A stretch of 64,000 bases of DNA, from positions 62,001-126,000 of the forward strand of contig JAEUBA010000071.1 in assembly GCA_018257865.1 (NCBI GenBank), given 5' to 3'. The stretch is from Stereocaulon alpinum. Lineage: Eukaryota; Ascomycota; Lecanoromycetes; Lecanorales; Stereocaulaceae. Below the pieces are notes generated by a model. That model was given only the letters and a program-made list of their open reading frames with translations. It made no database searches and was not told where the DNA came from. Within the stretch, counting starts at the first letter, position 1. The number at the start of each line of letters is the position of its first letter. This document shows, in pieces, positions 12,071 through 22,716 of the stretch. A program made the position numbers and the translations under genes.

Positions 12071-12701
12071 TTCAGTAGTTGTAGTCGAGCTTGGACGTCC
12101 TCCGCCATATCGTTGAGGGTATTGGTGTGGTTCTCGAACGTCACGCCCTGACCGAGCGCCAAATACTTGCTGTATAGGTGATTCTCAGCCAGGGTAGAGA
12201 TAACATCTGCAACAAAGTTCTCGACCGCGGAGTGCTGGAACAGTTTGAGGTCATCTTCGCTCGCGAGCTTCTGTACAGGCATTATACAACCGAGCTCTTC
12301 AATATATAGCAGTGGACTGAAGAGCCGAGGGTTTGTGCCGTTAGGGGGGTGGAGGAAGTTGTAGACTTCGTCGAATGCTTCTTGCTGTACGCTGGGGAAT
12401 TCAATCCACGGCTGCAGCGCTTTAGGACAGCTTTTGCCCTTTGGACTGGTCGTAGATCCTTGGGTACTTAAGGATCGATCTGTCTGAATGGAGACGGATT
12501 CGGAGAGACGGTGGTATAACTCTAGGAGGTTCCTCAAAGGTTGTACGACGTGTTTGCTCCTTCTCTTGTTCAGCGCGTTGGCGCTCCTGCTCTGCGACCT
12601 TCCGCCTGCTCTGCGCGTCCCTCTGCCTGTTCACGAAGCTTGCGCTCCGCTTGAAGCTCCTCTTGGATCTGTTTCAGCTGGGCATGTATATCCGAGGACA
12701 T
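12046..12701 (-). pseudogene. Broken coiled-coil fungal protein fused to a chromodomain tail
   Basis: The ATG at 12701 has a strong context (CCGCCACCATG) and opens a Glu/Arg/Gln coiled coil. At least two frame changes follow, near 12620 and near 12525, before a 163-codon stretch running to 12046. Key pieces such as RRTTFEE, SIQTDRSLSTQG, AVENFVADVIS and VTFENHTNTL match, from memory of the pattern, a widespread fungal family of unknown function that normally continues for several hundred more residues. Here it stops after VTFENHTNTL and reads straight into LCWKR, the chromodomain tail described above. The locus is therefore both frameshifted and chimeric. Function of the family is not known to me. 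Confidence 0.6.
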
Positions 12702-12972
12702 GGTGGCGGGTTGTCTGACGAGGGTTGTTGTACGTAAACCACCTCAGATAGCGAAATTTGTAGAGCTGATCCCCGAAATGATAATGTATTAGGGGTAGGG
12801 CGTTCTAGATGTTGACATCCGGTGCGCAAGTTGTTCCTTAATAGGATTAGGTTCAATTGCCTCAAGCTCGCGCTTAGAACAAAGCCCTGAGATGATGATA
12901 ACAACGGCGTTGTGAAGTGATACAAAAGTCAAACTAAGTCAAGTATTGCTAGCAAGATTTCAGTAAGCCCCG
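12702..12972. other. Upstream region of the broken locus
   Basis: No gene supported. One unsupported minus-strand frame spans 12674-12925. Confidence 0.35.
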
Positions 12973-13019
12973 TAGAAGGGTTCACCCGGTAACTGGCCAA
13001 ACCCCCTAACTGGCCAGTT
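12973..13019. mobile_element. Solo terminal repeat resembling the 59-kb MITE end
   Basis: TAGAAGGGTTCACCC followed by two spaced TAACTGGCCA units copies the design of the MITE end at 59167 (TAGAAGGATTCACCC followed by two CAAGTTGTCA units). No matching opposite end is seen, so this is a remnant. Confidence 0.4.
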
Positions 13020-13533
13020 TTAGGCGGTTAAATTCCTAGAGTTCTATAACTCCGGGGTCTAAACCCGGGCTTACTCAGATACCAGATCAGCGACAGATAT
13101 AATCCGCAAAAGATATATATAGTAGCTAAACTTTGGTATGATGAATTTGGAATTGGAGGAGTTTCATTCTCGGTGTTGATGGTTGAGAATGGTCCACGTC
13201 AGATCATATCAAGCAAGCGGAGGCACAGTCTTACTGGAAAAGCATTTCTATACTATCGAATTTTGGGTTGGTAATGACAGACAGTTTTAAATAAAATTCT
13301 AACGCAAGACGCGAAATACTAAATGAGAGGTAGCATTCGCCAGAAAATTTCGCTCGGAAGAGACTGACAAGAGCCGCGAGACGTTGCTGGGAAGTAAAAT
13401 GATAGTGTGATATGAATGAATGCCTGTAGAGCGCTCCCAAAAAGTGTAAAAGCCGACTGATTCTCTGTTACTCTTATTGTCGGATCGACCGAGGACTAGC
13501 TATTTCCAATTCCCTTCTGCTCCATCCTATTCT
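13020..13533. other. Intergenic, nothing recognised
   Basis: A short AT-rich stretch with no gene support lies downstream of the 748-aa protein gene. Confidence 0.35.
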
Positions 13534-15829
13534 CTATGCAGCCACGGCCGGCGTCGATTGTCGCTGATATTGTTGAAGTGCCTGTTGGACAGCGCTGGCT
13601 ATCATCGCCTGAATTGCAGAGGACGGTATCATATCAGCCTGAGTTGATTGAGCTGGTTGGCCCACTGCTGGTTGAGCGACACCTTGCTGAGCGAATCCTA
13701 ATTGAGTGACACCTGGTTGAGGAGCAGCCGGCTGGCCTACTGCTGGTTGGACAATTCCTGGTTGGGTAGTTGCTACTTGAGGGACAGCTGGCTGGCTAGC
13801 TGCTGATTGAGCGAATCCTGGCTGAGCAACACTCGGTTGAAAGGCTCCTACTTGAGGGATAGCTGGCTGGCTAAATGTTGGTTGAGCAAATCCTGGCTGA
13901 GCGACACTCGGTTGAAAGGCTCCTACTTGAACAGCTCCTGGCTGAGGGAGTGCCGATTGACCGAATGAAGTTTGATTTGCTTTCGCCGCCTTGAATTGGT
14001 CATTCTTGATTCGCTGCATTGCCTTCATTTCTCCATTTAAGAGTCCAGCTTCTGTTTGTGACATTATAAAAACTTGTCGTCCTTCAAATGCAATCATTTT
14101 GCGGTATAGCAAATGGTTTTGGAGATCTCGATCAACCCGTGTTTGGCCAGCTATGCGAATGAGATCACTTCGAAACATTAGCGTGTTTTCCAAGTCTCCC
14201 AGCCATTCTACCATAACTGTAATTCGAGGATATTGCCCAGCCCCTAGTGTTACAGCGTCGTCAATGGACATGGCGATCCAACGTATACCCTTATACCGGT
14301 GTTTGTGCTGGGTAATGAACTCTGTTGTCGGCTTCTTGACGGATGGGATATCCTCGGGTTTTAAATCGCCACACAATTGCGCCGACTTCCATATATGCAA
14401 TCCTGAACTCTCCTCGACTAGGAATTGGTAATTCTTGAAGACTTGGCGCTTAGCGATAATCGGCTCGCCGTCTAAAGTAAGTTTGTTTAAGGCTTCAGCT
14501 ATATCCCCCATCTCAGTATCACCATGTTCAGCGCCAGCCCCATTCGCAGCTCCGGCAGTCCCTGGATTATTGACGGCTTCAGAGCTGGCCCCATTCGCAG
14601 CTCCGGCAGTCCCTGGATTATTGACGGCTTCAGAGCTAGCCCCATTCGCAGCTCCGGCAGTCCCTGGATTATTGACGGCTTCAGAGCTAGCCCCATTCGC
14701 AGCTCCGGCAGTCCCTGGATTATTGACGGCTTCAGAGCTAGCCTCATTCGCAGCAGCCCCGGCAGCCCCTGGACCGTTGCTAGAACTATTACCTCCAGCA
14801 GCAGAAGTAGGCTGGTCTCCTTCGGCCTCGGAAAGCCAGGGAGGCTCCTTATCTATATCTGTATATTGCCAAGCCCAAGTCTGAGGAAAGGCACGGTCGT
14901 CGCAGAATTCTTGTGTTGCGAGACAGAGAGCCTCAAAAATGGCGGCCAGCTCCTTCTTCTGTTCAGGATCTGTCGTATCTTTATATATCGTCCTCAGTGC
15001 CTGCGTATTTTGGTACTTGTCTTGTAAATATCTCAGAGGAAATTTTCCACAGCTTGAATTATAGCCTTTTCCTTTATTGTGGGCTTCGATATCACTATTG
15101 ACCTTTTTGACAAAAGAGACTGCTCTTTCATTGGAGGGGTCGATCTGCAGCCGGCGAACACTTCCTATGAAGGGTGTTGTGTCCCAAAAGGTTTTATGTG
15201 ATCTTTTAGGTCTCTCTGTTGCTACCTCTGGTGTAATGATAGAAATGTCAAATTTGTCTCGGGCCTTGTTTAATACTTAATTATGATTAATTTGGCTTCT
15301 TTTGGTTTGTGCTTGGTGACTTACTCTCCTGCGCCCGAGCAGCCTTTTCTTTCCATTCGTCAGGCTGATAGGCAGGATCGATTAGATCGGAAAGTTGCTT
15401 ATACACTTGCGTTATTGCAGCTTTGTCTGCATGGTGAAATTGCCCTAGCGCCTCATCCGGGCTACCGTTAATGATTCGGTCGATTTCATACTGTTGTTGT
15501 TCGCGAAGTTGGCTTTGACTCAATTCGTTCATAGGACTAAGTGATTGAAAAGCGATTTTCGCCCCTCGTCCAGCGGATCTCGTCTGTCGCGTTGTAGCGG
15601 AGGTTTGAATGGGCTCTTGGTTTGCAGCATTATTGGACCTTCCACCTGCAGTACTATTGGACGTGTTATTTGTAATATTATTGGGACGTATGGCTGAAGT
15701 GTCGTTCACCGACCCTTGTGTATTACTGCCCGTGACTAAACTATCGTTGGGGCTTTCGGCTGAGGTACCCAATGTGCCTGGAATGGCCGGATATAGGACA
15801 TCACCGTTGTTGGGGGTTGATGAACTCAT
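13534..15829 (-). CDS. 748-aa hypothetical repeat protein
   Basis: Two exons, 15325-15829 and 13534-15275, join across a 49-nt GTAAGT...AAG intron to give 748 residues without a stop. The N terminus is Asn/Ser/Thr-rich and disordered. A helical part follows (about residues 120-290), then four and a half tandem 17-residue units (core EAVNNPGTAGAANGASS). After that comes a folded-looking domain around DGEPIIAKRQVFKNYQFLVE to the region with LLYRKMIAFEGRQVFIM. The C terminus is a long Gln/Pro/Val/Ala repeat tail (GAFQPSVAQPGFAQP type) closing with a short helix (MIASAVQQALQQY). No known domain is recognised. Lack of a signal peptide suggests a cytosolic or nuclear protein. The repeats may drive self-association. 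Confidence 0.75.
14541..14757. repeat. 51-bp minisatellite inside the 748-aa gene
   Basis: CATTCG recurs at 14541, 14592, 14643, 14694 and 14745, an exact 51-bp period, with units almost identical at DNA level. Each unit encodes 17 residues, so copy-number change would keep the frame. Confidence 0.9.
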
Positions 15830-16153
15830 GGCTTAGAAGTCGAGTAAGGGAATAAGAGGCTGTGACTTGTAATCAGGTCAACTGATTGTGGCTGTGGATT
15901 GCTTTTTCAACCATGGGAACACAAGGGCGGTACTTATAGTAAGAGCAAGAGCACAGCAGCCAATTTGTGCTCACAATGACACCAGTTTTGGCTGGGTTAT
16001 TGGCGTAATTAATTCTGGCTGCATTTGATCCAAAATGTGCTCCTTAGATGGGCATCTATAACGGACACCTGGGGATCCAGAATATGCGCGGGACTTTACA
16101 TGATCAATAAAGGACATGTTGCTCCTCGATACGCCTTTTCACCCACCGTGAAC

Positions 16154-16741
16154 ATGAAAAGAATAAAGCTTCTCACGCTGTTGATGCCGTGCATCGTTGC
16201 AATGTGAGTATTCCGCACTTATACTGGGTGAGCTAATATGCCTTTTCTTAGTAGTGCGGACGAAACACTGGAAATCATCAACATCGAGATTGATATTTCA
16301 TGGAACTCGACGAGCGTCAACTCTGGTGCATATGCGCCGGTCAACAGTGTAGAAACGCCTCCCAGTACCGATCTTAATGCCACCCCCGGAAGAACAACGG
16401 TAGTAATCGTCTCAAGTGGATCTGGCGGTCACGTTGCCCCCACGTCCGCGCTCACTCAACCATCAGAGGCGAGGCCCTTGGTCGGAACCCAGATAGGCTC
16501 TTTCACGCCAACAGGTTCATCTTGGCCTGACGACCGGGTTTTGGCCGGCTCAGCTCTAACAGCAAGTCAGTCCATCGGTTTGCAGCAATCGAACAACAGT
16601 CTCTGGGCGAGCGGTAGCCTGAGGCCGACAGCGCAGGCCTCTCCTTCTCTATTCTCTGGAAAGGCGTCGGCAAGGAAAATTTCGAAGGAAGAGATTGGCT
16701 TGCTCATCATCCTTGGCTGTGTCATTAGAATGTTTCTCTAG
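16154..16741 (+). CDS. Small secreted, probably GPI-anchored Ser/Thr-rich protein
   Basis: Exons 16154-16203 and 16252-16741 join over a 48-nt GTGAGT...TTAG intron, giving 179 residues. The first exon encodes a signal peptide (MKRIKLLTLLMPCIVA). The mature part is rich in Ser, Thr and Pro and carries N-glycosylation sequons, for example NST in the NSTSVN stretch and NNS near the middle. The last 17 residues are hydrophobic (IGLLIILGCVIRMFL), as expected for a GPI-attachment signal. It is therefore likely to be a cell-wall or membrane-surface protein. No enzymatic domain is visible. Confidence 0.7.
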
Positions 16742-17592
16742 ATAGACCATAGTAAGGATAGAATCTAGATAACAGTTGCCATCCCAAATCATGCATGACA
16801 CTCAAAGACAAAGCTTTGTCAGAGGCGGTGCAACGATCATACATAAGGTAAAGCCTTGGTTTCCCTGACCATAGAGCCTAGCAAGGCGCAGATGCCTGCA
16901 TGTGGGATAAGCACGATATAAAATAAAGCTGCGCCACGTAAGGCTGCATGAAATACTGCGGCTAAGAGACATCGCCAAAATTAACTGCCAACCATATATC
17001 CTTGCCCCTATAAACGTCCAGTCAGATCGCAATTCATCCAGTGTCCTTATTTCTAAATCGGGAAACATTCTCCGTTAAAAGGCCTAGGGCTGATGCGTTA
17101 CTTGGGACCACACATCGGCTTTCGTTGAGAGAAGAAGGCCTTAGTGCCCTCGTGGCTGGCTGAAACATGCAAAATGGGTGAGTGTGATTCGGTTGGTTGG
17201 CCGAATTCCCAGCTTTAGGATGCTGCCTCGCTGTAGTGGCAAATAGCGCAGCTGGCTGGCCGCGCATAGGGAGCATAGACCTATCGCCGAGACCCCTTCC
17301 GGCTAGAAGAATTAGTGGAGCATAGACGAATAGGGACAATGCGAGAGATAGAGGACTGACGAATAGGAATAGGTAGGAGCCTCTTGTATCTATATTCTGC
17401 CGATCCTACCTGCACTTCAGCTCGGACATTCTACTGCCACCCATTCTCGTGGCATGGAATTACATTTGCACCCAGCCGTGGTTCTGAGTCCCGTTTGAGC
17501 TGGAAGGTTTTTTCGATTTGAGTGGTTATGTATAATTCTGGAGTCTTCAGACTAAAGTTCTGTGACGATTTGATTGCTAGAGAAGTGGTCTG
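16742..17592. other. Intergenic, nothing recognised
   Basis: Unsupported minus-strand frames at 16802-17339 show no family pattern. Confidence 0.35.
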
Positions 17593-18082
17593 CTATGTAT
17601 GGCCGAACCTCCGTAATACAGGAGGTCTAGGTATGGTGAAAACTCTGGTTCCCTGATCGACGATCTCTTTACTGGTCTCCTGCTTACGGCTCTGTGTAGA
17701 TTCGTTGATCGCTGGTTCTTTTGTCTGTGCTCTCTCTCCTCCTCCTTCGTCTTCCTCCTCCTCTTCGTCTCTCTCTTCATTGACTGTCTCAAAGTCTTTG
17801 GGACCTCGGCAGAATGGGGGTGGGGTGTGGTTCATCTGGCATCGAATCCGTCAGTAATCTATTTCAACAGGATCCGGAGAGGCTCACAATGTCTTGCTCC
17901 GACGGAGGCCATTCAGGTCGATCGGTTGACTTGTAGGTATAGTACTTATTGCCTTGGCGAATGACTACATAGATGTCTGCTTCTGTCACCTGCGCGAGCT
18001 CGTTTCCTTTTCGAAACCAGCTTGCACTTCGTTTCCGGAACTTCTCGCGGACGACGCGTCGGCCATTTCGATAGGTCGCCAT
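17593..18082 (-). CDS. MADS/SRF-like small protein (copy 1)
   Basis: Exons 17888-18082 and 17593-17835 join through a 52-nt intron (GTGAGC, TACTGAC branch, CCAG) to give 145 residues. Residues 8-55 follow the pattern of a MADS box: a basic start, then FRKRSASWFRKGNELAQ and ADIYVVIRQGNKYYTYKS. The segment WPPSEQDI sits at the exon junction and PKDFE follows in exon 2, as in the second copy at 25258-25714. The C terminus is strongly acidic (ERDEEEEEDEGGG). It is probably a nuclear DNA-binding protein of the small fungal MADS-like type. It is divergent with the ferric reductase gene; the intervening 341 bp holds clustered GGATGC sites. Confidence 0.7.
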
Positions 18083-18183
18083 GCAGCGGATGTGAGGGTG
18101 CTTGCGACCGCTCGAGTCTATTTAACTTGACGGATTGTCTCGTGCCGCAGGAACTTTTGTCAGGATTTGAGGGAGCCGCAAGT

Positions 18184-18341
18184 GGATGCCGCATCCATTA
18201 TTGGATGCGGCGTCCAGCGATGGCGTTTGGACCAATGAGGGGCCGAACTCACGTTACAAGGGGGCTGTGCTTATCGAATAAGGTTAATCGCAAGCTCCCG
18301 CCACCGTGACGGCGGAACTGGATGCCACCACATCTGGATGC
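18184..18341. promoter_or_regulatory. Clustered GGATGC sites in MADS-like/FRE divergent promoter
   Basis: GGATGC or its complement occurs at 18184, 18191, 18203, 18320 and 18336. The first three form a near-perfect inverted repeat (GGATGCCGCATCC then GGATGCGGCGTCC). The region separates the starts at 18082 (minus) and 18424 (plus). The same motif and palindrome design recurs in the divergent promoter at 21476-21532. Confidence 0.55.
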
Positions 18342-18423
18342 TTTTCGGTCAGGTACAAATCAGCAACCCCTGGCTTGATCTCCTACGATAATATATCAAC
18401 TTCTAAATTTCTACTATCGAGTC

Positions 18424-20471
18424 ATGGATATCACTCAGATCTACGCAATTACCGCTGGCGCCATCTTCGGCTTGGTTCTGATGATCAGCGTCGCGTCTTC
18501 TTTCGTCCGATTATTTCGACCCTATGGTGTACTGCTTGTGAGGCATTCTCTCTACCCCCGCGTTATGCGGCGGCATCGCTTCTTCGGGCCCTGGAGTCGA
18601 GCTCACGTATTACTGCACCTTCTTTATCTGGCCGTCAATATATTGTGTAGCACCTTGGGAGTGTCTACTGTCAAAGAGCTAGGTAATCGCACAGGAACCT
18701 TGTCACTGATTAATATGATCCCTCCTTACTTTGGCTATCACCTGAGCTTCGTCAATGATATACTAGGTCTCTCCATCCTCAACTATCGACGGATCCATGC
18801 TTCGACCGGAGCCATGTCCGTTCTCCTAGGCCTGTTTCATGCTGTCATCAATGTTGCCAGCGTTAAAAACCTGAAATTATTCAGCGTTTCCGGCCAACTG
18901 TTTGGGTTCATAGTAAAGTTAAGATTTCTCTGGAAGTGATAGAGAGACTGACGTGTTCACCTAGGCTTTCATCGCCACCGGCGTCCTTATTCTCCAATCG
19001 CTGCGGCTCTTTCGATTACCCTCCTATGAGCTTTTCTTACGCGGTCATCAGGCTGCGGCCTTGGCTGCTGGCTACGCTCTTTGGAAGCACACCACCTCCG
19101 GCTTGAAGCTGCCATGTCTGTACGTATACATTTCCACCGGCATCTTTCTCGCCACGTCTGTCTTGCAGTGCCTTGTCGTCCTGTACCGGAATTTTAGCTT
19201 CCGTAGAGGCCATTCGCGAGCCCTGATATCGAGACACCGTGGCACAGTCAGGATGACCATTGATGTTCCCAGATCGTTGGACATCAGAGCTGGCCAATAC
19301 GTGAACGTATGGATACCTTCTATCAGCTTTTGGTCTTTCCTACAAAGCCATCCTTTTTCAATCGCTTCGTGGGGGAACAAAGAAGGAACCACCAGTCTTG
19401 ATCTCCTCATAGAACCAAGGAGAGGGTTTACGCAGAAGCTGTATGCTTGTGCCGAATACTACAAGGAACGCCCTGGGAAGAAAACAGACGAGACTTTGCA
19501 ACAACACTCCAGCACTGCCGTGGACAATCCTAATTCTCCGGAGACGCTAGGCGAGTCAATTGAGCAGGAGGATAGGAGCACGGCCATTAACAGTCGCAAA
19601 TCCAAGGAAACATTGTCCGAGTCAATCGAGCTGAAACCCTCCGGCCGTACCGAAGACTACCGAGGATCGCTTGAGGAAGGTGTCGAGCACACCGAGCAGC
19701 CGAAGTTCGGCTATGAATGTTACGAAGGTGAGCCTCAGAGGTCTGACTTCCGTCTGGCCATTTTCAGCGGACCCCACGGCACGGGCATTCCTGTTGGCGA
19801 TTACGGAAAGGTCTTGATGATTGCCGCGGGATTCGGTATCGCCGCGCAACTACCGTATCTGAAAGAATTGGTAAGCGGATTCAATAACTACCAGGTCCGG
19901 ACGCGGGAAATACGGTTGATTTGGCAACTACAGAGCTTTGGTAAATATCTCGGTTTTGACAGCGGATGAAGCGCTGACTGAGCATCAGATGATCGAAGAC
20001 CGGCAAGCGAACTAATAGACCGAGTCCTGAAAGAAGACACCGACACTAGGGGTTACGTAAGTACCCTTGGCTGAACCAAAGATATACATCCTTCTGACCG
20101 GAATCAGATATTCCACATCGAAGCGTATTATAAGTCGGGAGATTTGGCACAGGACCCTATGACAGTGGGCAAGCACGGTCGTCTCACCTATAAAAGGGGG
20201 ATGATGAACTTATCAAAATTACTGGATGACCAGGTGGTCCCTCCATCAGCTGGCGGGAAAGAGAACATGCTAGTCACGGGTAAGTTGGGAACCAAATTCT
20301 CAGGCAATAGACTCATGTTTGATAGTTTCCGCGAACGAACAAGTGCGGGACGAATTGCGGGACCTTGTGCAGTCTCGTCTGAACAAAATAAAATTGCTCG
20401 AACTGGACTATCAACCTGCCGAAAAACGACGTTTCTGGAACTCTGTGTGGAAAAGTAAGACAGGGGTATAG
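18424..20471 (+). CDS. FRE-type ferric/cupric reductase, 616 aa
   Basis: Five exons: 18424-18912, 18965-19940, 19989-20056, 20108-20279 and 20326-20471. All junctions are in frame and introns are 46-52 nt. The N-terminal half has multiple TM helices with two bis-heme His pairs spaced by 13 residues, H125/H139 and H191/H205. The FAD-binding motif HPFS is at residues 292-295. The NAD(P)H-binding region shows GPHGTG and AAGFGIAAQLPYL, and the C terminus ends in the usual FWNSVWK region. The enzyme should move electrons from NADPH through FAD and hemes to reduce extracytoplasmic Fe(III) or Cu(II) at the plasma membrane. An acidic insert of about 90 residues between the FAD and NAD parts carries an internal repeat (ETLGESIE/ETLSESIE). 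All key residues are present, so it is probably functional. Confidence 0.9.
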
Positions 20472-20724
20472 GCTCAACCAGCGGATGTTCAGCTGCAGCT
20501 TTGCGGTAATAGCAGGATTCCTGTAGAGTATATGCGTTGTCACCCACACCCCTCGAGCCAAAAAATGTACTTGACTGCCACCATTTGACCAAATGGATTG
20601 TCTGATCATAAATGTGGAGTCTTCGGCAATCAGCTTTGACGATATATACGCTTGGTGCAATCCAGCATGTAGCCTACGGTACTCTTCAAAGCTTGACATG
20701 ATGTCCCTTTCGTAGCAGGAACAA

Positions 20725-21369
20725 CTAGAAAATGTTGTCTTCGATGTTCCCGTCCCCTAGGTCGATCCCCCAGTAGTCCAATAGAATGGATTCCGCATTT
20801 GCTCGAGCCTTCGACCTCTCTTCGAGAGCGCGATCGAAGTCTGCCAGGGCACCTTCTATGTCTGCACGGAACTTAGTGGTTTTCTCCAAGAACCTCATCT
20901 CAGCTGCGCGAGTGTCTTTGTGATATGCTAGCTCCTGTAGCAAGAAGCCGTTCGTCTTAGTAAGCTCTATCACTCGTTCTGATGGTGTCATTGGTTGATG
21001 TTTCTTAGATATTCTGAGTCGATGAGGCAGCTCCTCATAAGACGAGGTTGTCCCCCCATGCCTTGCAATTCGGTCATCCAGTGCGCCAATATTGCCTGCT
21101 CTGCCGGATCCAGGACGCTGACGAAAGATTGGATGGATCATCGCTTGCTGTTGCGCAACGGTGTCTTGAAAAGCCACATGGCGGTCAGCAGTTTTCCTGC
21201 TCCTTGTGCTTCGGGGTGTGTCTGGACATCCTTCATGTCGACGGTTACGGCCAGTCCGAGTACTTGCATTGCTGTCTCGTTTCTTGCTTGTGGGGACATG
21301 AATTTCCGACATGTTCGGTGAGAGCATGATATCTATGGTCTCCGATGATGTGTCCATGTCGTGGCGCAT
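20725..21369 (-). CDS. Coiled-coil hypothetical protein, 214 aa
   Basis: A single open frame from ATG 21369 to 20725 with no intron needed. The first 100 residues are basic and Ser/Thr-rich. Residues about 125-200 form an amphipathic helix or coiled coil (ELTKTNGFLLQELAYHKDT onward). The C terminus is ESILLDYWGIDLGDGN, a pattern I associate with a common uncharacterised fungal family. It lies head-to-head with the pseudokinase gene, 196 bp apart. No catalytic motif is present. Function unknown; a structural or regulatory role is only inference. Confidence 0.65.
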   Translation of the reverse strand: MRHDMDTSSETIDIMLSPNMSEIHVPTSKKRDSNASTRTGRNRRHEGCPDTPRSTRSRKTADRHVAFQDTVAQQQAMIHPIFRQRPGSGRAGNIGALDDRIARHGGTTSSYEELPHRLRISKKHQPMTPSERVIELTKTNGFLLQELAYHKDTRAAEMRFLEKTTKFRADIEGALADFDRALEERSKARANAESILLDYWGIDLGDGNIEDNIF

Positions 21370-21475
21370 GCGTCACTCTGAATAAGGTGGCATGCCTGTC
21401 GTATATTCGCAGCAGAAGGAACGAAAGCGATTGTTAAAAGAAAGTGCAGCGTACATTTAACAACGTGGCTCGCTT

Positions 21476-21532
21476 TTGGATGCTCTCAAGCATCCAACTG
21501 TGGATCTCGAAAGAAAATCCTAAAGTGGATGC
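21476..21532. promoter_or_regulatory. Perfect TTGGATGCT palindrome in divergent promoter
   Basis: TTGGATGCT at 21476-21484 and its exact complement AGCATCCAA at 21489-21497 are separated by 4 nt, and a third GGATGC is at 21527-21532. The element lies between the starts at 21369 (minus) and 21566 (plus). Confidence 0.6.
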
Positions 21533-21565
21533 TCGAAAGAGCTATAAGACAGCTCTCGCCACGTG

Positions 21566-22716
21566 ATGGAGGCTGATGAGTATCCACCCACCATGTCCAA
21601 CCGAATGACGCTGATGGACGGCGAGGTTCCGCGCCGTTTTCCGGCTAAAGTATCTCGCGAGCAACCGGCTAGGTTTCCTATAAACATTCCGGGCCATGCA
21701 AGCTCGCATCGAAAGCAATACCTCGAACCAAAACATCATGTGTCTGGGTCGAAATCGGTGTCACCCAGTCTAAGCAAGCCACATGCAGTGACAGCCACTG
21801 ATCACAATTTCACGCAGGTTGTGCGTAATAAAAGCAGAACATCCTATCATACATTCATGCCTCTGGATCAAGCCGGCCCAGCTATAATCGCCCGGGACAA
21901 TATGGACGATAGGGCGTTTGTGGCGATCAAACGCGCGAGAAGAGCCGATCACGACCCTGTGTATAGGGTACCGGACTTCACGAGCGACTATCTTGTCAAC
22001 ATCAAAGACATGTTTTTGGAAGGCGACGACAACATTGTGATAGTTTACGAACAAATGGACGTCTCTTTAAGGCATATCGTGGCAGTAACCGGAGGTCCAT
22101 TGCAGGCCTTCGAGATCGCGGCAATCTGCAAAGAGGTAAGAGATTGTGAAGATATCTGACAATTACTGACCGGAAACTGACAGCTGGTTGGTGGCCTCTC
22201 CTACATCCACGAACAGCTATCCCTTTATCATGGCACTCTCAGCTGTAGCAACGTCCTCCTGAACCAAGAAGGAAAGATCAAGATCGGTAAATTCAATGCC
22301 GTTCGAGGTCGAGGGGAGAGGCTGACCGCGTAGCGTAGCTAATATAGCAGACTCGATTCTCGAGCGAAAGATGTTCTTGGCCGAGAGAGGCCAGGCCGAC
22401 ATTAAACGCATCGGTTCCATCATGATTGAGCTGATGGAACCAGCGACAAGTATTCTGGACCCCATTTCAGCAGTCCTGAAAGACCCGGAGAAGTGGAGGG
22501 ACGAATTGGGTATTAAAGACTTCCTTGCTGCAACGCAACGCCATCCCCTCTCTGAACTGAAGATGGCAAGTCTTCCAAGCAGCCTTCCATAGCGTGTACT
22601 AATATGACCAGCACCCGTTCTTGCCGCCTAACCCTCAAGGGTCTTGCCTCAAGCCTCATGTTTTTGCAGCAGTAAGAGCAGCCAATGTACCGTGGGACAA
22701 GCCCTCACTCTCGTAG
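21566..22716 (+). CDS. Protein kinase-like protein, predicted pseudokinase
   Basis: Four exons: 21566-22135, 22184-22286, 22348-22565 and 22612-22716, giving 331 residues. The last intron (22566-22611) has a GC donor (GCAAGT) with a TACTAAT branch, and exon 4 restores a long frame. The kinase fold is visible: VAIK with K122, a hinge-like IVYEQMD, and SYIHEQLSLYHGTLSCSNVLL. The HRD motif is HGT (residues 206-208), so the catalytic Asp is missing. The DFG position reads ADSI, so the Gly loop is lost. It therefore probably cannot phosphorylate by the usual mechanism and may act as a scaffold or regulator. The N-terminal 90 residues are disordered. Small proteins of this type are expanded in many fungi. 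Confidence 0.75.

Noticed and set aside
14435..15027. Plus-strand repeat-rich frames
   Set aside because: They are antisense to the minisatellite of the 748-aa gene, whose frame is continuous over 2.2 kb.
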